Shown one piece after another: positions 12,401-20,231 of a DNA stretch of 64,000 nt (position 1 is its first letter; each line of letters begins with the position of its first letter). The translations under genes and the position numbers were made by a program. This DNA is from Ariolimax columbianus. Lineage: Eukaryota; Mollusca; Gastropoda; Stylommatophora; Arionidae. The stretch is from the NCBI GenBank assembly GCA_036924085.1, contig JAVGWX010000025.1, positions 28,814,450 through 28,878,449 on the forward strand, read 5' to 3'. The notes under the pieces are model-generated. The model worked only from the letters and a program-made list of their open reading frames with translations. It searched no databases and was not told where the DNA came from.

Positions 12401-13938
12401 TGGAAAACGGTGATAGAAGAGATTACTTGAGCGCGTATCCTGCTCAAAAGTATGGTTCATTTAAGGGGGGTGCTGCGAAAACAGAGCAAATGAGAAACGA
12501 TGAAAATAGTGATGTTCCGTCTGAGCGAGCAGAGATGAATCCATATAATGGCTTTATTTTGGGCTCCGACTACGGGTACGGTCAAGGCCAGATACTTAAT
12601 GATGTGGAAGTTAATAGACAGGATGGTCTAGATGGATCTTCGAATGCACATGTGAAAAGTGCTGGCGACAATCACGCCTACCAGCAACAACAACACCAAC
12701 CACAAAACGGGATGATGAACTCTCAAACAAACGGATTTTCTGAAAACAAAAATGACCATCATCATGTGTGGACGTCGAGAGCTCAGAACCGACAGAGCTA
12801 CTACGATAGGCAGCAGGAAGCGACGAGGTCTCCGCTCATCTGCAAGTCTTTGGTAGCTCTGGGTGGAGGTATGGATCAATGGTGCATGAATAACTGTAAT
12901 GCCAACTTCTGCCCTCCGTCTATGTGTATTTGCAGAACAGAATCATCTTCGTTATCCGTTTATGCTTCGCCAACATCTTCTGAGCAAACGTATCAAAACG
13001 ATCACAGCATAACATCAATGGATGAAAGTTCAAAGAACGGATTCTACAGAAATCCAGGATACTACTCCAAAAGCAGTGGTTACCTTGGGGCTAGTGGCAG
13101 TTTACGAGAAAACAAACAGACGGCGATGTATTCACCTGCAAAAAATGAGAAATCAAACTTCGAGCCTTACATTGTTTCACCATCTGCTCAAATGACTCAG
13201 AGAGATCAAACATTTACAAGAAACATCGGCGAAAACAGAAACAAAAATAAATTATACTCCGTGAATCTGATTAGTTCGGGTAGTAACCACATTCAAGAAC
13301 AACCAAGAACGACAAACTCCCAAGAAATACTAGACACAGATTTGGGTCACTCTACAAACACGGAACGGTTTGTCTCAGAATATTCGGATATGATGCATGG
13401 AGGTCGTCTTGGCTTTATTACGGAATCAGACACTGGATTTGTCCAGGCAGGAATGCCAGAACCACGCAGAAGCTACTACGGTAATATCCAGGCACATCTT
13501 CGATCACCATCTTACATAGGGGATAGCAATGTAAACAATGGTTTCAAGCAATTTCACAAAAATACAGAGGCCCCTCTCGATAGCAGCTGGCTTTCTAATT
13601 ATAGAAACAGTCACAACCGCTTAGAAACTCAGCCGAAAGATGGAGGCTTCAATGACAAACAGGCCAGAATGGTTGACCCTTACCCAAATGTCCATGATCC
13701 ACGTCAAGAGAACAACATTTCTCCAAATGCCAGGTTTTCCCAGAATAACAATGGAAAAACTGTTGGCCAAAATCAGTTTTACCCACAATTTGAACATCAA
13801 ATTTGGGAAGACGTTCCAAGGAGACTGAAATGCAAGGCTATCGGAGCGTATGGTGGTCTAAAGCATTTTGACGAGTGGTGCGCAATGACCTGCCACAGCA
13901 CGATGTGCCCACTGCTCATCTGCAGCTGTGAAAGTTAG
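289..13938 (+). CDS. Secreted AA15-like lytic polysaccharide monooxygenase with a giant C-terminal extension (5 exons)
   Basis: The product is predicted to be a secreted copper enzyme that cleaves chitin or cellulose oxidatively. Coding exons are 289-486, 4429-4596, 8473-8579, 8981-9087 and 10205-13938. All four introns are GT-AG and the frame closes at 1437 codons. The signal peptide ends at Gly31, so His32 becomes the N-terminal copper ligand of the histidine brace (HGRLMDPP). His121 in ITANHK is the second brace ligand, at mature position 90. Tyr216 in EEFYNCAD is the expected axial residue. GKCGVCGD and paired Cys are typical of AA15. After about residue 225 comes an extension of about 1200 residues rich in Asn, Gln, Ser and Lys, with no membrane segment, a 20-residue tandem repeat, and six-Cys modules at 1073-1103 and 1403-1435. 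Most family members are far shorter. Met at 322 has a better start context than 289 or 295 and would give a 20-residue signal peptide. The catalytic call is firm; substrate is unknown. Confidence 0.88.
533..690. repeat. 39-bp minisatellite in LPMO intron 1
   Basis: Four units centred on CTTGTCAG at 544, 583, 622 and 661 give a period of 39 bp. The array starts about 45 bp after the exon 1 donor. Short open frames across it are an effect of the period being divisible by three. Confidence 0.9.
741..1099 (-). mobile_element. LINE reverse-transcriptase C-terminal remnant
   Basis: The reverse strand resembles the post-palm tail of endonuclease-type LINEs (relics of a WxGH / TNEE-like segment), but no long frame survives. 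It directly abuts a reversed GAA-SINE. The call rests on resemblance to clearer copies at 7283-7980 and 47435-48061. Confidence 0.45.
1100..1345 (-). mobile_element. GAA-SINE copy, reversed, partial
   Basis: It carries recurring blocks shared with about a dozen loci here: GTTTACAGCTTGACTGCGAT, the CCTTCTCCTTAGCCAG region, and GCAGTCAGCTATGGGTCGCT. The 3' tail side is missing, and the 5' end is modified near 1340. Confidence 0.8.
1396..1954. repeat. 30-bp minisatellite, about 18 units
   Basis: Unit contains CCCCTTTCAGTCATGTCTGA followed by CT(A/T)TAGTAGA. Units are nearly identical; the A/T alternation and a GA/GC change near the unit end are the main variants. The last two units have lost one C. 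Because 30 is divisible by three, two frames are open throughout, giving meaningless 10-residue repeat proteins. It lies in LPMO intron 1. Confidence 0.95.
1985..2480 (-). mobile_element. LINE reverse-transcriptase C-terminal remnant
   Basis: The reverse strand shows a degraded LINE tail: relics of TLxxRRLRWLGHVHRIEDGR-like and cysteine-poor thumb sequence can be inferred around 2230-2400. There is no intact frame. Assignment is by resemblance to other LINE tails in the window. Confidence 0.45.
2556..2660. mobile_element. hAT-like element end
   Basis: CAGTGTTTTTCACACTGG followed by GCGGCCATTAGTGGGC and GGTGGGCGGTAGCCGAATAA resembles the end of a hAT-type element. A related sequence lies at 36010-36110. 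No transposase or second end was found here. Confidence 0.35.
2663..2830 (+). mobile_element. tRNA-like SINE (second type)
   Basis: An A-box-like GCGAAGTGGTTAAGCC and a B-box-like GGGTTCGACTCC lie about 40 bp apart, as in tRNA-derived SINEs. The downstream body (TGATGCGGAGTCCCCTGCAT) differs from the tRNA-SINE at 2953. Confidence 0.5.
2953..3195 (+). mobile_element. tRNA-SINE copy
   Basis: GGGACGGCGTGGGCTAGTGG begins a tRNA-like head with A-box-like GGCTAGTGGTTAAGTG and B-box-like GGGTTCGGCCCC. The body (CCGGGGAAACAAACTCTTAG; GCATGCTGAAGTCGGATGCA) recurs at 19158, 46805 and 51203. It ends in an A-rich tail. TTACTATTAT at 2941-2950 and 3203-3212 could be a target-site duplication, but it is low complexity. 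Confidence 0.8.
3325..3855 (+). mobile_element. LINE reverse-transcriptase tail with internal duplication
   Basis: The frame encodes YFGHVKRHNGLERAV and GKRGRGRPRRRWHQDV, the C-terminal tail of a LINE polymerase also present at 5205-5404 plus 5771-5935. The segment coding RRRWHQDVKESCGMTLE is duplicated in tandem (from about 3618 and 3702), which shifts the frame. No catalytic domain remains. Confidence 0.75.
4068..4398 (-). mobile_element. LINE-RH 3' end inserted just upstream of LPMO exon 2
   Basis: The reverse strand reads the C-terminal zinc-knuckle-like part of LINE-RH (EQVIIFRLTTGHNRLKGHLY, then C-x-C...H-x4-HxLxxC) and ends in (GAA)n, seen as TTC at 4068-4083. TAAACATTC occurs on both sides (4059-4067 and 4399-4407), consistent with a 9-bp target-site duplication. 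The copy is strongly 5'-truncated. It sits about 30 bp from the exon 2 acceptor. Confidence 0.75.
4429..4596 (+). CDS. LPMO exon 2: second histidine-brace ligand
   Basis: It encodes residues 67-122, TQWGRNKGKCGVCGDP through ITANHK, phase 0 at both ends. The acceptor is CTCTTTTTCAG|ACA and the donor AAA|GTAGGT. His121 is the second copper ligand expected in AA15. The GKCGVCGD motif is a family hallmark. Confidence 0.88.
4700..5404 (+). mobile_element. LINE reverse-transcriptase palm/thumb fragment (YADD)
   Basis: The catalytic YADD is encoded at 4773-4784 and followed in frame by the palm/thumb: HFEYLGSRIDKNGD, AAYGCESWTITK and CFRKILRISWTEK. A frameshift near 5240 moves the tail (HSARVEHRGELV) to another frame. 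The end of the element continues at 5771 after a CAA-SINE insertion. There is no endonuclease or RNase H, so it is dead. Confidence 0.85.
5405..5770 (-). mobile_element. CAA-SINE copy inserted in a LINE
   Basis: Reversed orientation. The copy has one 37-bp-like core, the block CATCAGCACGCTCGTGATGT, and the CAA-rich tail, read here as GGTTGTTGTTTCG. GGTAGACCAAG flanks it at 5394-5404 and 5771-5781, a clean 11-bp target-site duplication in the GRPR-coding segment of the LINE. Confidence 0.85.
5771..5935 (+). mobile_element. LINE tail, continuation of the 4700-5404 element
   Basis: It continues the basic tail (GRPRRR, then a W/ESLG-like segment) and ends near ATGACATGCTATATGATGAC, matching the end of the 3325-3855 copy. 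The two halves are separated only by the CAA-SINE. Confidence 0.7.
5936..6103 (+). mobile_element. LINE reverse-transcriptase fingers/palm fragment
   Basis: EVHTGVRQGCILSTHLFNIC is encoded around 5952-6014, the fingers/palm motif before the catalytic aspartates. A stop follows. The frame then approaches VDVKRIP and is cut by a GAA-SINE at 6104; the missing catalytic motif continues at 6502. Confidence 0.8.
6104..6492 (+). mobile_element. GAA-SINE full-length copy with target-site duplication
   Basis: It runs from GGGATCAAGATGCTGAGCAG to a (GAA)n tail. GAATACCGG at 6095-6103 and 6493-6501 is a 9-bp target-site duplication, so this insertion splits one reverse-transcriptase copy into 5936-6103 and 6502-6800. 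It has no coding capacity. Confidence 0.88.
6502..6800 (+). mobile_element. LINE reverse-transcriptase palm fragment (YADD), second half
   Basis: YADD is encoded at 6510-6521, continuing the copy interrupted at 6103. A short duplication of GGGTTGCGGGGTTGGAACAG-like units (6540-6605) interrupts it. ARFEYLGST follows around 6740. Multiple frame breaks. Confidence 0.75.
6801..7133. other. No gene recognised (LPMO intron 2)
   Basis: Unique-looking AT-rich sequence between a LINE fragment and a mariner-like end. No coding region, RNA gene or repeat family was recognised. Confidence 0.5.
7134..8302 (+). mobile_element. Mariner-like element with about 50-bp terminal inverted repeats, interrupted by a LINE
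   Basis: The left end GAGGCGTGTTCAAATGAAAC and right end GTTTCATAAGAACACGCCTC are inverted, and homology extends over about 50 bp including CTGCAACAAGTGAACATACG. At 8005-8200 a frame encodes a helix-turn-helix like the N-terminus of mariner/Mos1 transposase (RFLTAEGCRPVDIYRRMQ, VYGDKSLSKTTVKNWI). The catalytic domain is absent, so this is a non-autonomous derivative. A LINE tail occupies 7283-7980. Confidence 0.75.
7283..7980 (+). mobile_element. LINE reverse-transcriptase thumb/tail, open frame 7294-7845
   Basis: An open frame of 183 codons encodes the region after the palm: RFNYLSSIVSDEGSKCE, LYACETWTVTADLQRRIQ, CFRRLLNVTCKDRVTNEEIR, AWYGHISRSNGL and RRRRGRPKK. These are standard C-terminal motifs of an RTE/CR1-type LINE. 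The 5' part including YADD is missing. It sits inside the mariner-like element and is flanked by its two halves. Confidence 0.85.
8473..8579 (+). CDS. LPMO exon 3
   Basis: It encodes residues 123 to part of 158, GYFEFRICSVVDSKVEV to NENGT, the strand right after the second brace His. The acceptor is ACAATCAG|GGT and the donor ACGAG|GTGAGATAT. Length 107 leaves two bases, completed by exon 4. Confidence 0.87.
8582..8946. repeat. 37-39-bp G-rich minisatellite filling LPMO intron 3
   Basis: Ten or so units built from GTGAGGTGAGGTAGGATGAG and GTGTGGGGG. It starts at the exon 3 donor and covers about 90 percent of the 401-bp intron. GAGGTGAGATAT, identical to the real junction (GAG|GTGAGATAT), recurs at 8827, 8863 and 8899. 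Confidence 0.93.
8981..9087 (+). CDS. LPMO exon 4
   Basis: It encodes FTLPEGKSNTFFNVSLRLPA, then CKQCVIQWKYRTG, a core beta-strand with a CxxC pair typical of the family. The acceptor is TTGTTGTAG|ATT and the donor ACAG|GTGAGT. It is phased with exons 3 and 5. Confidence 0.87.
9296..9608 (+). mobile_element. Divergent GAA-SINE relative
   Basis: It starts GTCAAGATTCCGAGAAGTGC, keeps the GAGCTGTAGTGGTCAGCGAC block and the CTGTAAACTACGACA block, and ends in GAAGAAGAAG. The middle differs from the main family. A 3' piece of the same subtype lies at 38265-38375. Confidence 0.65.
9609..9935 (-). mobile_element. CAA-SINE copy, reversed
   Basis: It contains TTCCTGCCATCCCGAGCGTG, GCGGTTGTGCTATGCTTGGC, and AGGGTCTTGGCCAGTATATT. 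It has a single 37-bp-like core. It lies between a GAA-SINE relative and a long GAA tract in LPMO intron 4. Confidence 0.8.
9931..10083. repeat. (GAA)n-rich purine tract in LPMO intron 4
   Basis: About 150 bp of almost pure purine, the last 80 bp a perfect GAA tract. It ends about 120 bp before the exon 5 acceptor. The opposite-strand poly-Leu and poly-Arg frames are not genes. Confidence 0.95.
10205..13938 (+). CDS. LPMO exon 5: end of catalytic domain plus giant extension
   Basis: After the acceptor CCTTAAAG|GTAAC the exon encodes NSWDKDESGRFCVGCGPQ and EEFYNCAD with the axial Tyr216, closing the catalytic domain near residue 225. The remaining 1200 or so residues are low complexity (Asn, Gln, Ser, Lys), predicted disordered from composition, with a 20-residue repeat (about residues 520-630) and two six-Cys modules. 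Stop TAG is at 13936-13938. One exon of 3.7 kb with no frame break in a region otherwise full of broken elements argues strongly for selection. Confidence 0.87.
11190..11510 (+). repeat. In-frame 60-bp repeat in the LPMO extension
   Basis: About five to six units of AISSSPNKQMNQPKTRFSPK. The middle units are nearly identical at DNA level; the main variation is C/T in the Ser-Ser-Ser-Pro codons. Outer units are degenerate (LSGQPKSRFSSQ; LNELINQQKIRYP). Confidence 0.93.
12841..12933 (+). other. Six-Cys module 1 (LPMO residues 1073-1103)
   Basis: Spacing C-x13-C-x3-C-x4-C-x4-C-x-C with a Trp just before the second Cys (MDQWC). It resembles the short Cys motif found after the catalytic domain in some invertebrate AA15 proteins; a carbohydrate-binding role is only a guess. 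Confidence 0.75.
13831..13929 (+). other. Six-Cys module 2 (LPMO residues 1403-1435)
   Basis: Spacing C-x15-C-x3-C-x4-C-x4-C-x-C, again with Trp before the second Cys (FDEWC), ending two residues before the stop. It is clearly homologous to module 1 and separated from it by about 300 low-complexity residues. Confidence 0.78.
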
Positions 13939-14004
13939 TCTGGAATCTATTTTATTTGGTTTGGCTTGAAGATCTTAAACTGACTTGAACAGTTGTGTGA
14001 TAGA

Positions 14005-14355
14005 GTGCGGGGGTTCGAAGTCGGTATTCATGTGAAAGTAATAGATTTAGCATTGCTTCAAGATGGCTGTGAAACATGGACAATTGAATGGAGGGTATTA
14101 AGTTTATATACAAGTAATGTACTAGATACAGGACTGTTTCAATTTGACTGTGCAACATGGACAATTTAATGAAGCGTATTCAGTTTATTTTCAAGTAAAG
14201 TAATAGATTTAGCATTGCATCAAGATGGCTGTGAAACATGGACAATTGAATGTAGGGTATTAAGTTTATTGTCATGTAAAGTAATAGTTTTAGCATTGCA
14301 TCAAGATGGCTGTGTAACATGGACAATAGAATGTAGGGTATTAAGTTTATACACA
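14005..14355. repeat. About 60-115-bp imperfect tandem repeat after the LPMO stop
   Basis: Repeats of GTAATAGATTTAGCATTGC, AAGATGGCTGTGAAACATGG and GGGTATTAAGTTTAT, three to four copies. It begins within 70 bp of the stop codon and may form part of the 3'UTR. Confidence 0.85.
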
Positions 14356-14609
14356 ATTTAGTACAAGTTCCAGCTTTGATGCGCACTGCAAACTTTCTGA
14401 CAACAATACGAACAGCACAATAAGGGATCAAAATGAACTACTCTTAAATGGTACGACAATACAATACAAACACAGGAAACTCCACAACTAAATTTGCAAA
14501 TGCATTAGAAAATGAATATGCCGCCTGAATTCCCGCCCAACTGACGCCAGACAGCTTTCTGAATTGTAAGACAACATTGTGAAACATATCCCAAGTTGAG
14601 AGACGTTTA

Positions 14610-15215
14610 ACCCTTTACAGTCCGACCTAAATTGATTTGACTCGTGTCTTAGCCCGTACGGTCCTGTCAAACTGATTAGATTCGTGTCGTAACCCTTTAT
14701 AGTCCTCTCAAACTGATTAGATTCGTGTCTTAACACTTTATAGTTCTCTCAAACTGATTAGACCGGTGTCTTAACCCTTTATAGTCCTCTCAAGCTGATT
14801 AGATTTGTGTCTTAGCTCTTTATAGCCCTCCCAAACGGATTAGACTAGTGTCTCAACCCTTTATAGCCCCCCAAATGGATTAGATCAGTATCTTAACCCT
14901 TTATAGCCCTCCCAAACGGATTATAATAGTGTCTTAACCCTTTATAGTCCCCCCAAAGGGATCAGACCAGTGTCTTAACCCTTTATAGTTCTCCCAAATG
15001 GATTAGACCAGTGGCTTAACCCTTTATAGCCCTCCCAAATGGATTAGACCAGTGTCTTAACCCTTTATAGTCCTCCCAAATGGATTAGACCAGTGTCTTA
15101 ACCCTTTATAGTCCTCCCAAACTGATTAGACTCGTGTCTTAACCCTTTATAGTCATCCCAAACTGATAAGACTTCTGTCTTAACCTTTTACAGTTCAGCC
15201 TAAATGATAAGATTG
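14610..15215. repeat. 41-bp minisatellite, about 15 units
   Basis: Unit contains GTCTTAACCCTTTATAGTCC and CTCCCAAACTGATTAGAC. Spacing of 41 bp was measured at 15001, 15042 and 15083. Units are divergent, suggesting an older array. Confidence 0.92.
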
Positions 15216-15304
15216 CATTTTAAAAAACAAATCTAATGAGTTAGGCTGGTCTGTAAAGAATTAAATAGCAAAATATGCGCTTCCATGAAGAGAGGAAAGT
15301 CTAT

Positions 15305-15310
15305 AATAAA
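15305..15310 (+). promoter_or_regulatory. Candidate LPMO polyadenylation signal AATAAA
   Basis: This is a canonical hexamer about 1.37 kb after the stop, past the two repeat arrays. There is no transcript evidence, and an AATAAA by chance is common in such sequence. Confidence 0.2.
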
Positions 15311-15507
15311 GAGAAAGACACTTTGGATTCATGACTCCTTAGAGTGTCAAGAAGCTAAGGCAGTGACTTCCAAACTGCGTTCAATGGACCTCTAGGATTC
15401 CACGAGGAGTTCTGTAGAAGTTTGTAAATCGAATGTGGATTTTAAAATAACATTTTAATAATGTCTTTGCCGCTTTTAATGTGACAAAGACCAAGTCGCA
15501 ATGTAAG

Positions 15508-15975
15508 TTCAAGCAACAAGGTCAAGACAGCCTCAAGGTTGGTCCAGCCTCAAAATAGTACAGTCGAACCAGCATAGAATTTGTGCCAGAGCCAGCCTCA
15601 AAGTGTTATGGCCAAGCCAGCCTCAAAGTGATATGGCCAAACCAGCCTCAAAGTGATATGGCCAAACCAGCCTCAAAATGATATGGCCAAACCAGCCTCA
15701 AAATTATATGGCCAAACCAGCCTCAAAGTGATATGGCCAAACCAGCCTCAAAATGATATGGTTAAACCAGCCTCAAAGTGATATGGTCAAGCCAGCCTCA
15801 AAATGATATGGCTAAAACAGCCTGAAAGTATTAAGGCCCAAACAGCCTCAAAGTGATAAGACATCCATCCTCAAAGTGATACGCCCATACCAGCTTCAGA
15901 GTGATGACTGAGCTAGTCAAAGTGTTAAGGCTGTTCCAGTCTCAAAGTGATATGGCTGAGTCAGCCTCAAACCAA
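15508..15975. repeat. 27-bp minisatellite, about 16 units
   Basis: Unit GCCAGCCTCAAAGTGATATG plus GCCAAAC. Units at the two ends are much more divergent than the centre. Confidence 0.92.
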
Positions 15976-16119
15976 CACTATTGTTAGATGTTAGGAGGCT
16001 TCGTACTCGTGTTGGCTTGTCCTTGCCGTATGAAAGGCTTGACATATTTATATGTAACAAGCTCTACATCGCAGACATGCAGAGACATTAAAGTACGAAC
16101 ATGCTGGATGGAAATGAGC

Positions 16120-16800
16120 TGCAGAGGATAGGGTCAAATGGAGAGACATGCCCAGACAACCTTACAGCCAGTCTCTGGACTGACCGACCAGAGGATAGGG
16201 TCAAATGGAGAGACATGCCCAGACAACCTTACAGCCAGTCTCTGGACTGACCGACAAGAGGATAGGGTCAAATGGAGAGACATGCCCAGACAACCTTACA
16301 GCCAGTCTCTGGACTGACCGACCAGAGGATAGGGTCAAATGGAGAGACATGCCCAGACAACCTTACAGCCAGTCTCTGGACTGACCGACCAGAGGATAGG
16401 GTCAAATGGAGAGACATGCCCAGACAACCTTACAGCCAGTCTCTGGACTGACCGACCAGAGGATAGGGTCAAATGGAGAGACATGCCCAGACAACCTTAC
16501 AGCCAGTCTCTGGACTGACCGACCAGAGGATAGGGTCAAATGGAGAGACATGCTCAGACAACCTTACAGCCAGTCTCTGGACTGACCGACCAGAGGATAG
16601 GGTCAAATGAAGAGATATGCTCAGACAACCTTACAGCCAGTCTCTGGACTGACCGACCAGAGGATAGGGTCAAATGGAGAGACATGCTCAGACAACCTTA
16701 CAACCAGTCTTAGAACTAACCAACCGGAGAATAGGGTCAAATGGAGAGACATACTCAGACAACCTTACAACCAGTCTTATGACTGACAAACCAGACGATG
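16120..16800. repeat. 67-bp minisatellite, about 10 units
   Basis: Unit begins GAGGATAGGGTCAAATGGAG and includes CCAGACAACCTTACAGCCAG; 67-bp spacing was measured at 16191 and 16258. One frame reads EDRVKWRDM, like the basic tail of a LINE polymerase, so the parent may be a LINE fragment. Confidence 0.93.
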
Positions 16801-17338
16801 ATGACAGGTTTAGCCTGCAGCTACCTGGCAGCAGGCATATACCTACCTGCTTGAATCCCAGGATTCCAAGTGTACATGTATACCCTTCTTTTTCTACAAT
16901 GTTTAACACTTTTATACACTCTTTTATATGCTGTATGGTTTAGTTAAACAAATATTTTTCTTGTGTGTAATTTCGCTTTTGTGCGCTGTTTGTTTTCTGT
17001 ATTGCCTCTATTAGAAATCTGATTGTGGACTTTATCAAAGAAATTATTTCAGAGATTTTAATGTGTGTCCATTTGTTATTGTAAATATATTTGCCGATGT
17101 CTGTTGCTATGTCTGCCATTATTACATTAACCATCATCTTACTTTGTACTTTTTACAATGTTTTTGGTATTTATTATTACATTTTGTACCTTGGCTTTTT
17201 ACAATAAAATATAAGTTCTCATTTCTTGTTGTGCTTAGGATTTAGTTTGTTTTTATCTGTGGTTGCCATGGAGATTTTATTGATAATGTTATTACGGTTA
17301 TAATTATTCATTTAATTATTTTTTAAATATTTATTGTC
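16801..17338. other. AT-rich sequence, no gene recognised
   Basis: T-rich, low-complexity DNA between the 67-bp array and a poly-G run. Only chance short open frames are present. Confidence 0.6.
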
Positions 17339-17360
17339 GGGGGGGGGGGGGGGGGGGGGT
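17339..17360. repeat. Poly-G run
   Basis: About 21 consecutive G followed by T. It could be a G-quadruplex site or an assembly-sensitive homopolymer. Confidence 0.9.
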
Positions 17361-17689
17361 GTTGCTATAGAAAGTGAAAGCATGAAATAGTGGGTGGTTC
17401 GATTCCCACAAGTTTCACACATCCCTTGGTCTCCGTTGAGGTGAGATCGTCGTCTATTCCTATGGGAGATGGATGATAAACTTGGAGGTTCCGTGTACAC
17501 GCTGCGTGTGTGTAACAGAACATTTGGAAATTTAAATTCTATAAGAGCAGTACTAGAGGGCATTGAAAAAGGCACAGGAACGAAAGATAGCCACTTTCGG
17601 ATGGCGGTGCCTGCAAAAGGTCACTAACAACATCAGAACAGACAGAATCACAAATATGAGTAGTCGAGAGAAGGTTGGAACAATTCCCT

Positions 17690-17768
17690 GCACACAGTAC
17701 ATGTGCATTGTACATATGTTCCCTTGGTGCAGTTTGGTCCGGTTTCATTTTAACACGCCTTGTAATAA
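17690..17768. mobile_element. Mariner-like terminal inverted repeat, solo
   Basis: CATATGTTCCCTTGGTGCAG and TTTGGTCCGGTTTCATTTTA plus ACACGCCT match the right end of the element at 7134-8302. The rest of the element is absent. Confidence 0.65.
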
Positions 17769-17877
17769 CACTTTTTTATTGCTTTGCTTGTTCATACTAC
17801 AGGATGTTACATATAACATATCCCCCTGTCCCGTCCTTATCTCAAAGAAATATGGTCAGCCTAGTTAGAGGTCGCTG

Positions 17878-18245
17878 TGGGATCAAAATGCTGAGCAGCG
17901 TATGAGCTGCAGTGGTCAGCGACCCATAGCTGACTGCTAGCGTCAAGGCCAGCGACCCATAGCTGACTGCTAGCGTCAGGGCCAGCGAAACAGAGCTGCC
18001 AAGACCCTTCTAAACCTCCACACGGTGATCCTGGATAACAGGCTGCAGCAAGGATCGAACAGGGAGGGCAACCCGGTACTCAAAAATGCTTGCTGAAGTC
18101 GGATGTGTTGGGCCGAAAGATGCAAATATCACAGTCAAGCTGTAAACCACGACACAACGCATTCCGTTCTCTGGACTACATCCTGCTACTTGCAAAGCTT
18201 TTTTCAGGGATCGGTAGTGGGAGGTTGAGAACGAACAAAGAAGAA
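17878..18245 (+). mobile_element. GAA-SINE copy
   Basis: It starts GGGATCAAAATGCTGAGCAG and ends GAGAACGAACAAAGAAGAAA. The block CGACCCATAGCTGACTGCTA is tandemly duplicated (17917-17985), an early stage of the 33-bp array seen at 39187. Confidence 0.85.
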
Positions 18246-18394
18246 AAAACAGAGATTGCGGTCAGTCGGATTAGGCGGAAATTGACATTTTGCCGGCAAC
18301 TGATTTCTGTCAAATGAGACTAAATGGGTAAAGTACGTATCAAAAAAATCTAAGGTTTAGTTTAGTTCAAATTAAACAATCAGTTCAGTTCAGT

Positions 18395-19115
18395 TCATCC
18401 CGTAACTCGTCAGGTCGTTGGGGCACACATGAAGACACTCCCAAAATCCCACGCAACCATCTCTGTCTGTCGCCGCCTGACGTATCTCACCGGGACGAAG
18501 GCCTGACCACTCAGTGATGTTGCCCACCCATCTCTTCCTTGGACGTCCTCGCCCTCTCTGTCCCGGTACGGATCCAAAGAGTAATTAAACAATCTGAAAG
18601 AAAAATAAATTGTGCCAGATTTCAAGGCAATTGAACTAATTGTTATTGAGTAACATTGTTCGCGATTTGTTAGTATATTGCAAAACAGAACTTTCGGAAA
18701 AGGCCAAAACACAAATGGACTAACCTGGCCCCATGATTTAGAAATTGTAAAAGTTTTTTTCCACTTCTTGGCCTTTTCTGATGATTTTATTCTTTTTTTT
18801 CGGATCCGAAATGAGTTTTTGATGAACATAATTTACTGGACCAGTAACCCTCATTAGTGGATTACTAGACAACCCATTCTTCAGGAGTCGGTTACGCCGT
18901 TGCGTGTGCCAACTTCTCTTCCAACAGTCTCTGTCATGGCCCACGGTGGACCAGTGGATAATGAATAGCCCATCTGTGGCATCGTGAATGTTGTTGCGGG
19001 TTGCAAATGAGTCGGACCAACATGTTGGTGGTCGTTTCTTGTCTCTGTGGTACCATGAAGTGTCCCAATAAACGTTCGTTCTTCGCCGTAAGTGGTTCCC
19101 CCAAGCGATGTTTCA
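18395..19115 (-). mobile_element. LINE reverse-transcriptase tail fragments
   Basis: On the reverse strand 18400-18575 encodes relics of a basic RGRPRKRWVGNI-like tail and 18850-19115 another thumb/tail piece. The intervening AT-rich sequence (18580-18840) is unassigned. Many breaks; family not resolved. Confidence 0.45.
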
Positions 19116-19157
19116 TCTAGTCTGCATAAATAACTGCATCTTCCACCAAGGACAATT

Positions 19158-19414
19158 TTTTTTAAATTTTGTTTTTGCGTTCGCCTTATTTCTCTTATCC
19201 TCAAGGCGGTGTGCGTTGCACTGTGGTTTTTATTTTGCGCCTGTCGGCCCAGTGCATCCGACTTCAGCATTCATTTTATGTAAGGGTCTGCTTCCTCCTG
19301 CATTTTCTAAGGGTTTGGTTCCCCGGGGTAACGACCGGTGCTGTGATGGGGATCAAACTCAGCACCTTCGGGTTGTGAGCCGTGACACTTAACCACTAGG
19401 CCACGCCGTCCCCC
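19158..19414 (-). mobile_element. tRNA-SINE copy, reversed
   Basis: The reverse strand begins GGGGACGGCGTGGCCTAGTG, with A-box-like CCTAGTGGTTAAGTGTCAC and B-box-like GAGTTTGATCCCC, and the shared body. The tail is A-rich, read as T-rich near 19160. Confidence 0.85.
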
Positions 19415-19660
19415 CAAGGACAATTGACATATGCCAGAGTTATGAAGACATTGTGTGCGTTGGCTGTGAAGCATCTCTCAAGGGAGGCTTGGGTCACTCT
19501 GAGTTTGGACTCCACCTCCTTCGTGAGTGACCATGTTTCCACCGCCTAGCATATCGCAGGTAGTACTGTGGCGTTGAATAGATAGGTGCCCAGGTTCTGG
19601 TTGTACATGTTGTCCAGTATAGGCTTTATCAAAGAGATTGTCAACTCTGGGCTTAAGTCC
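19415..19660 (-). mobile_element. LINE reverse-transcriptase remnant
   Basis: Reverse-strand frames read a degraded palm/thumb segment. No motif is fully intact. It is called from position next to other fragments and overall similarity only. Confidence 0.35.
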
Positions 19661-20029
19661 TTCTGCATGTTTATAAAAATTAAATTTGTTTCTTCCCACT
19701 ATTTCTTTTACCTCTTTATCAGCTCTCTTTTTACTTTCTTCTGCAACTTTTCAAAGAAATGCTCACTTTGTGTAAAATTCCTTGAAAGGATAGCCCAGAG
19801 ATGGGAGGACTGTTTTTATGCAGACTAAAATGCACGAAAGCACTGTGACCCTGTACAATTGATCAAACAAATGTCACTATTTGAACTTTAACCTCTTTGT
19901 GCTTTTTCCTTTTCCTCCTAATTTCCAAAGATGTTTTGAAGTTTTCTCTCCACAGAAAAACACACGGAAATGTCCGGACTTCTCGAATACAGCGGTTTAA
20001 AAAAATTAATTTAATTAAGTGTTACATTT
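19661..20029. other. No gene recognised
   Basis: T-rich sequence between LINE fragments. No support for coding sequence or RNA. Confidence 0.5.
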
Positions 20030-20228
20030 TTCAGACATCTAAATGTCCTCACGGACTGGAAATAACAGTTATGGACAGTCTGGTTCCTGGAAAACGAGGC
20101 AGAGCCGGAAAAGAAGATGATGGATACAAGAATTTGACCATGGAGCAGGCGGGAAGGCCAGCAGCTGATAGAGATCTCTTGCTTTGATGAGAGTGACGTT
20201 CTGCAAAGGACATGCTGCATGATGATGT
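20030..20228 (+). mobile_element. LINE tail fragment
   Basis: VPGKRGRAGKEDDGY and a downstream FCKGHAA-like end match the tails at 3590-3850 and 5771-5935. It is a short terminal remnant. Confidence 0.6.
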
Positions 20229-20231
20229 GTC

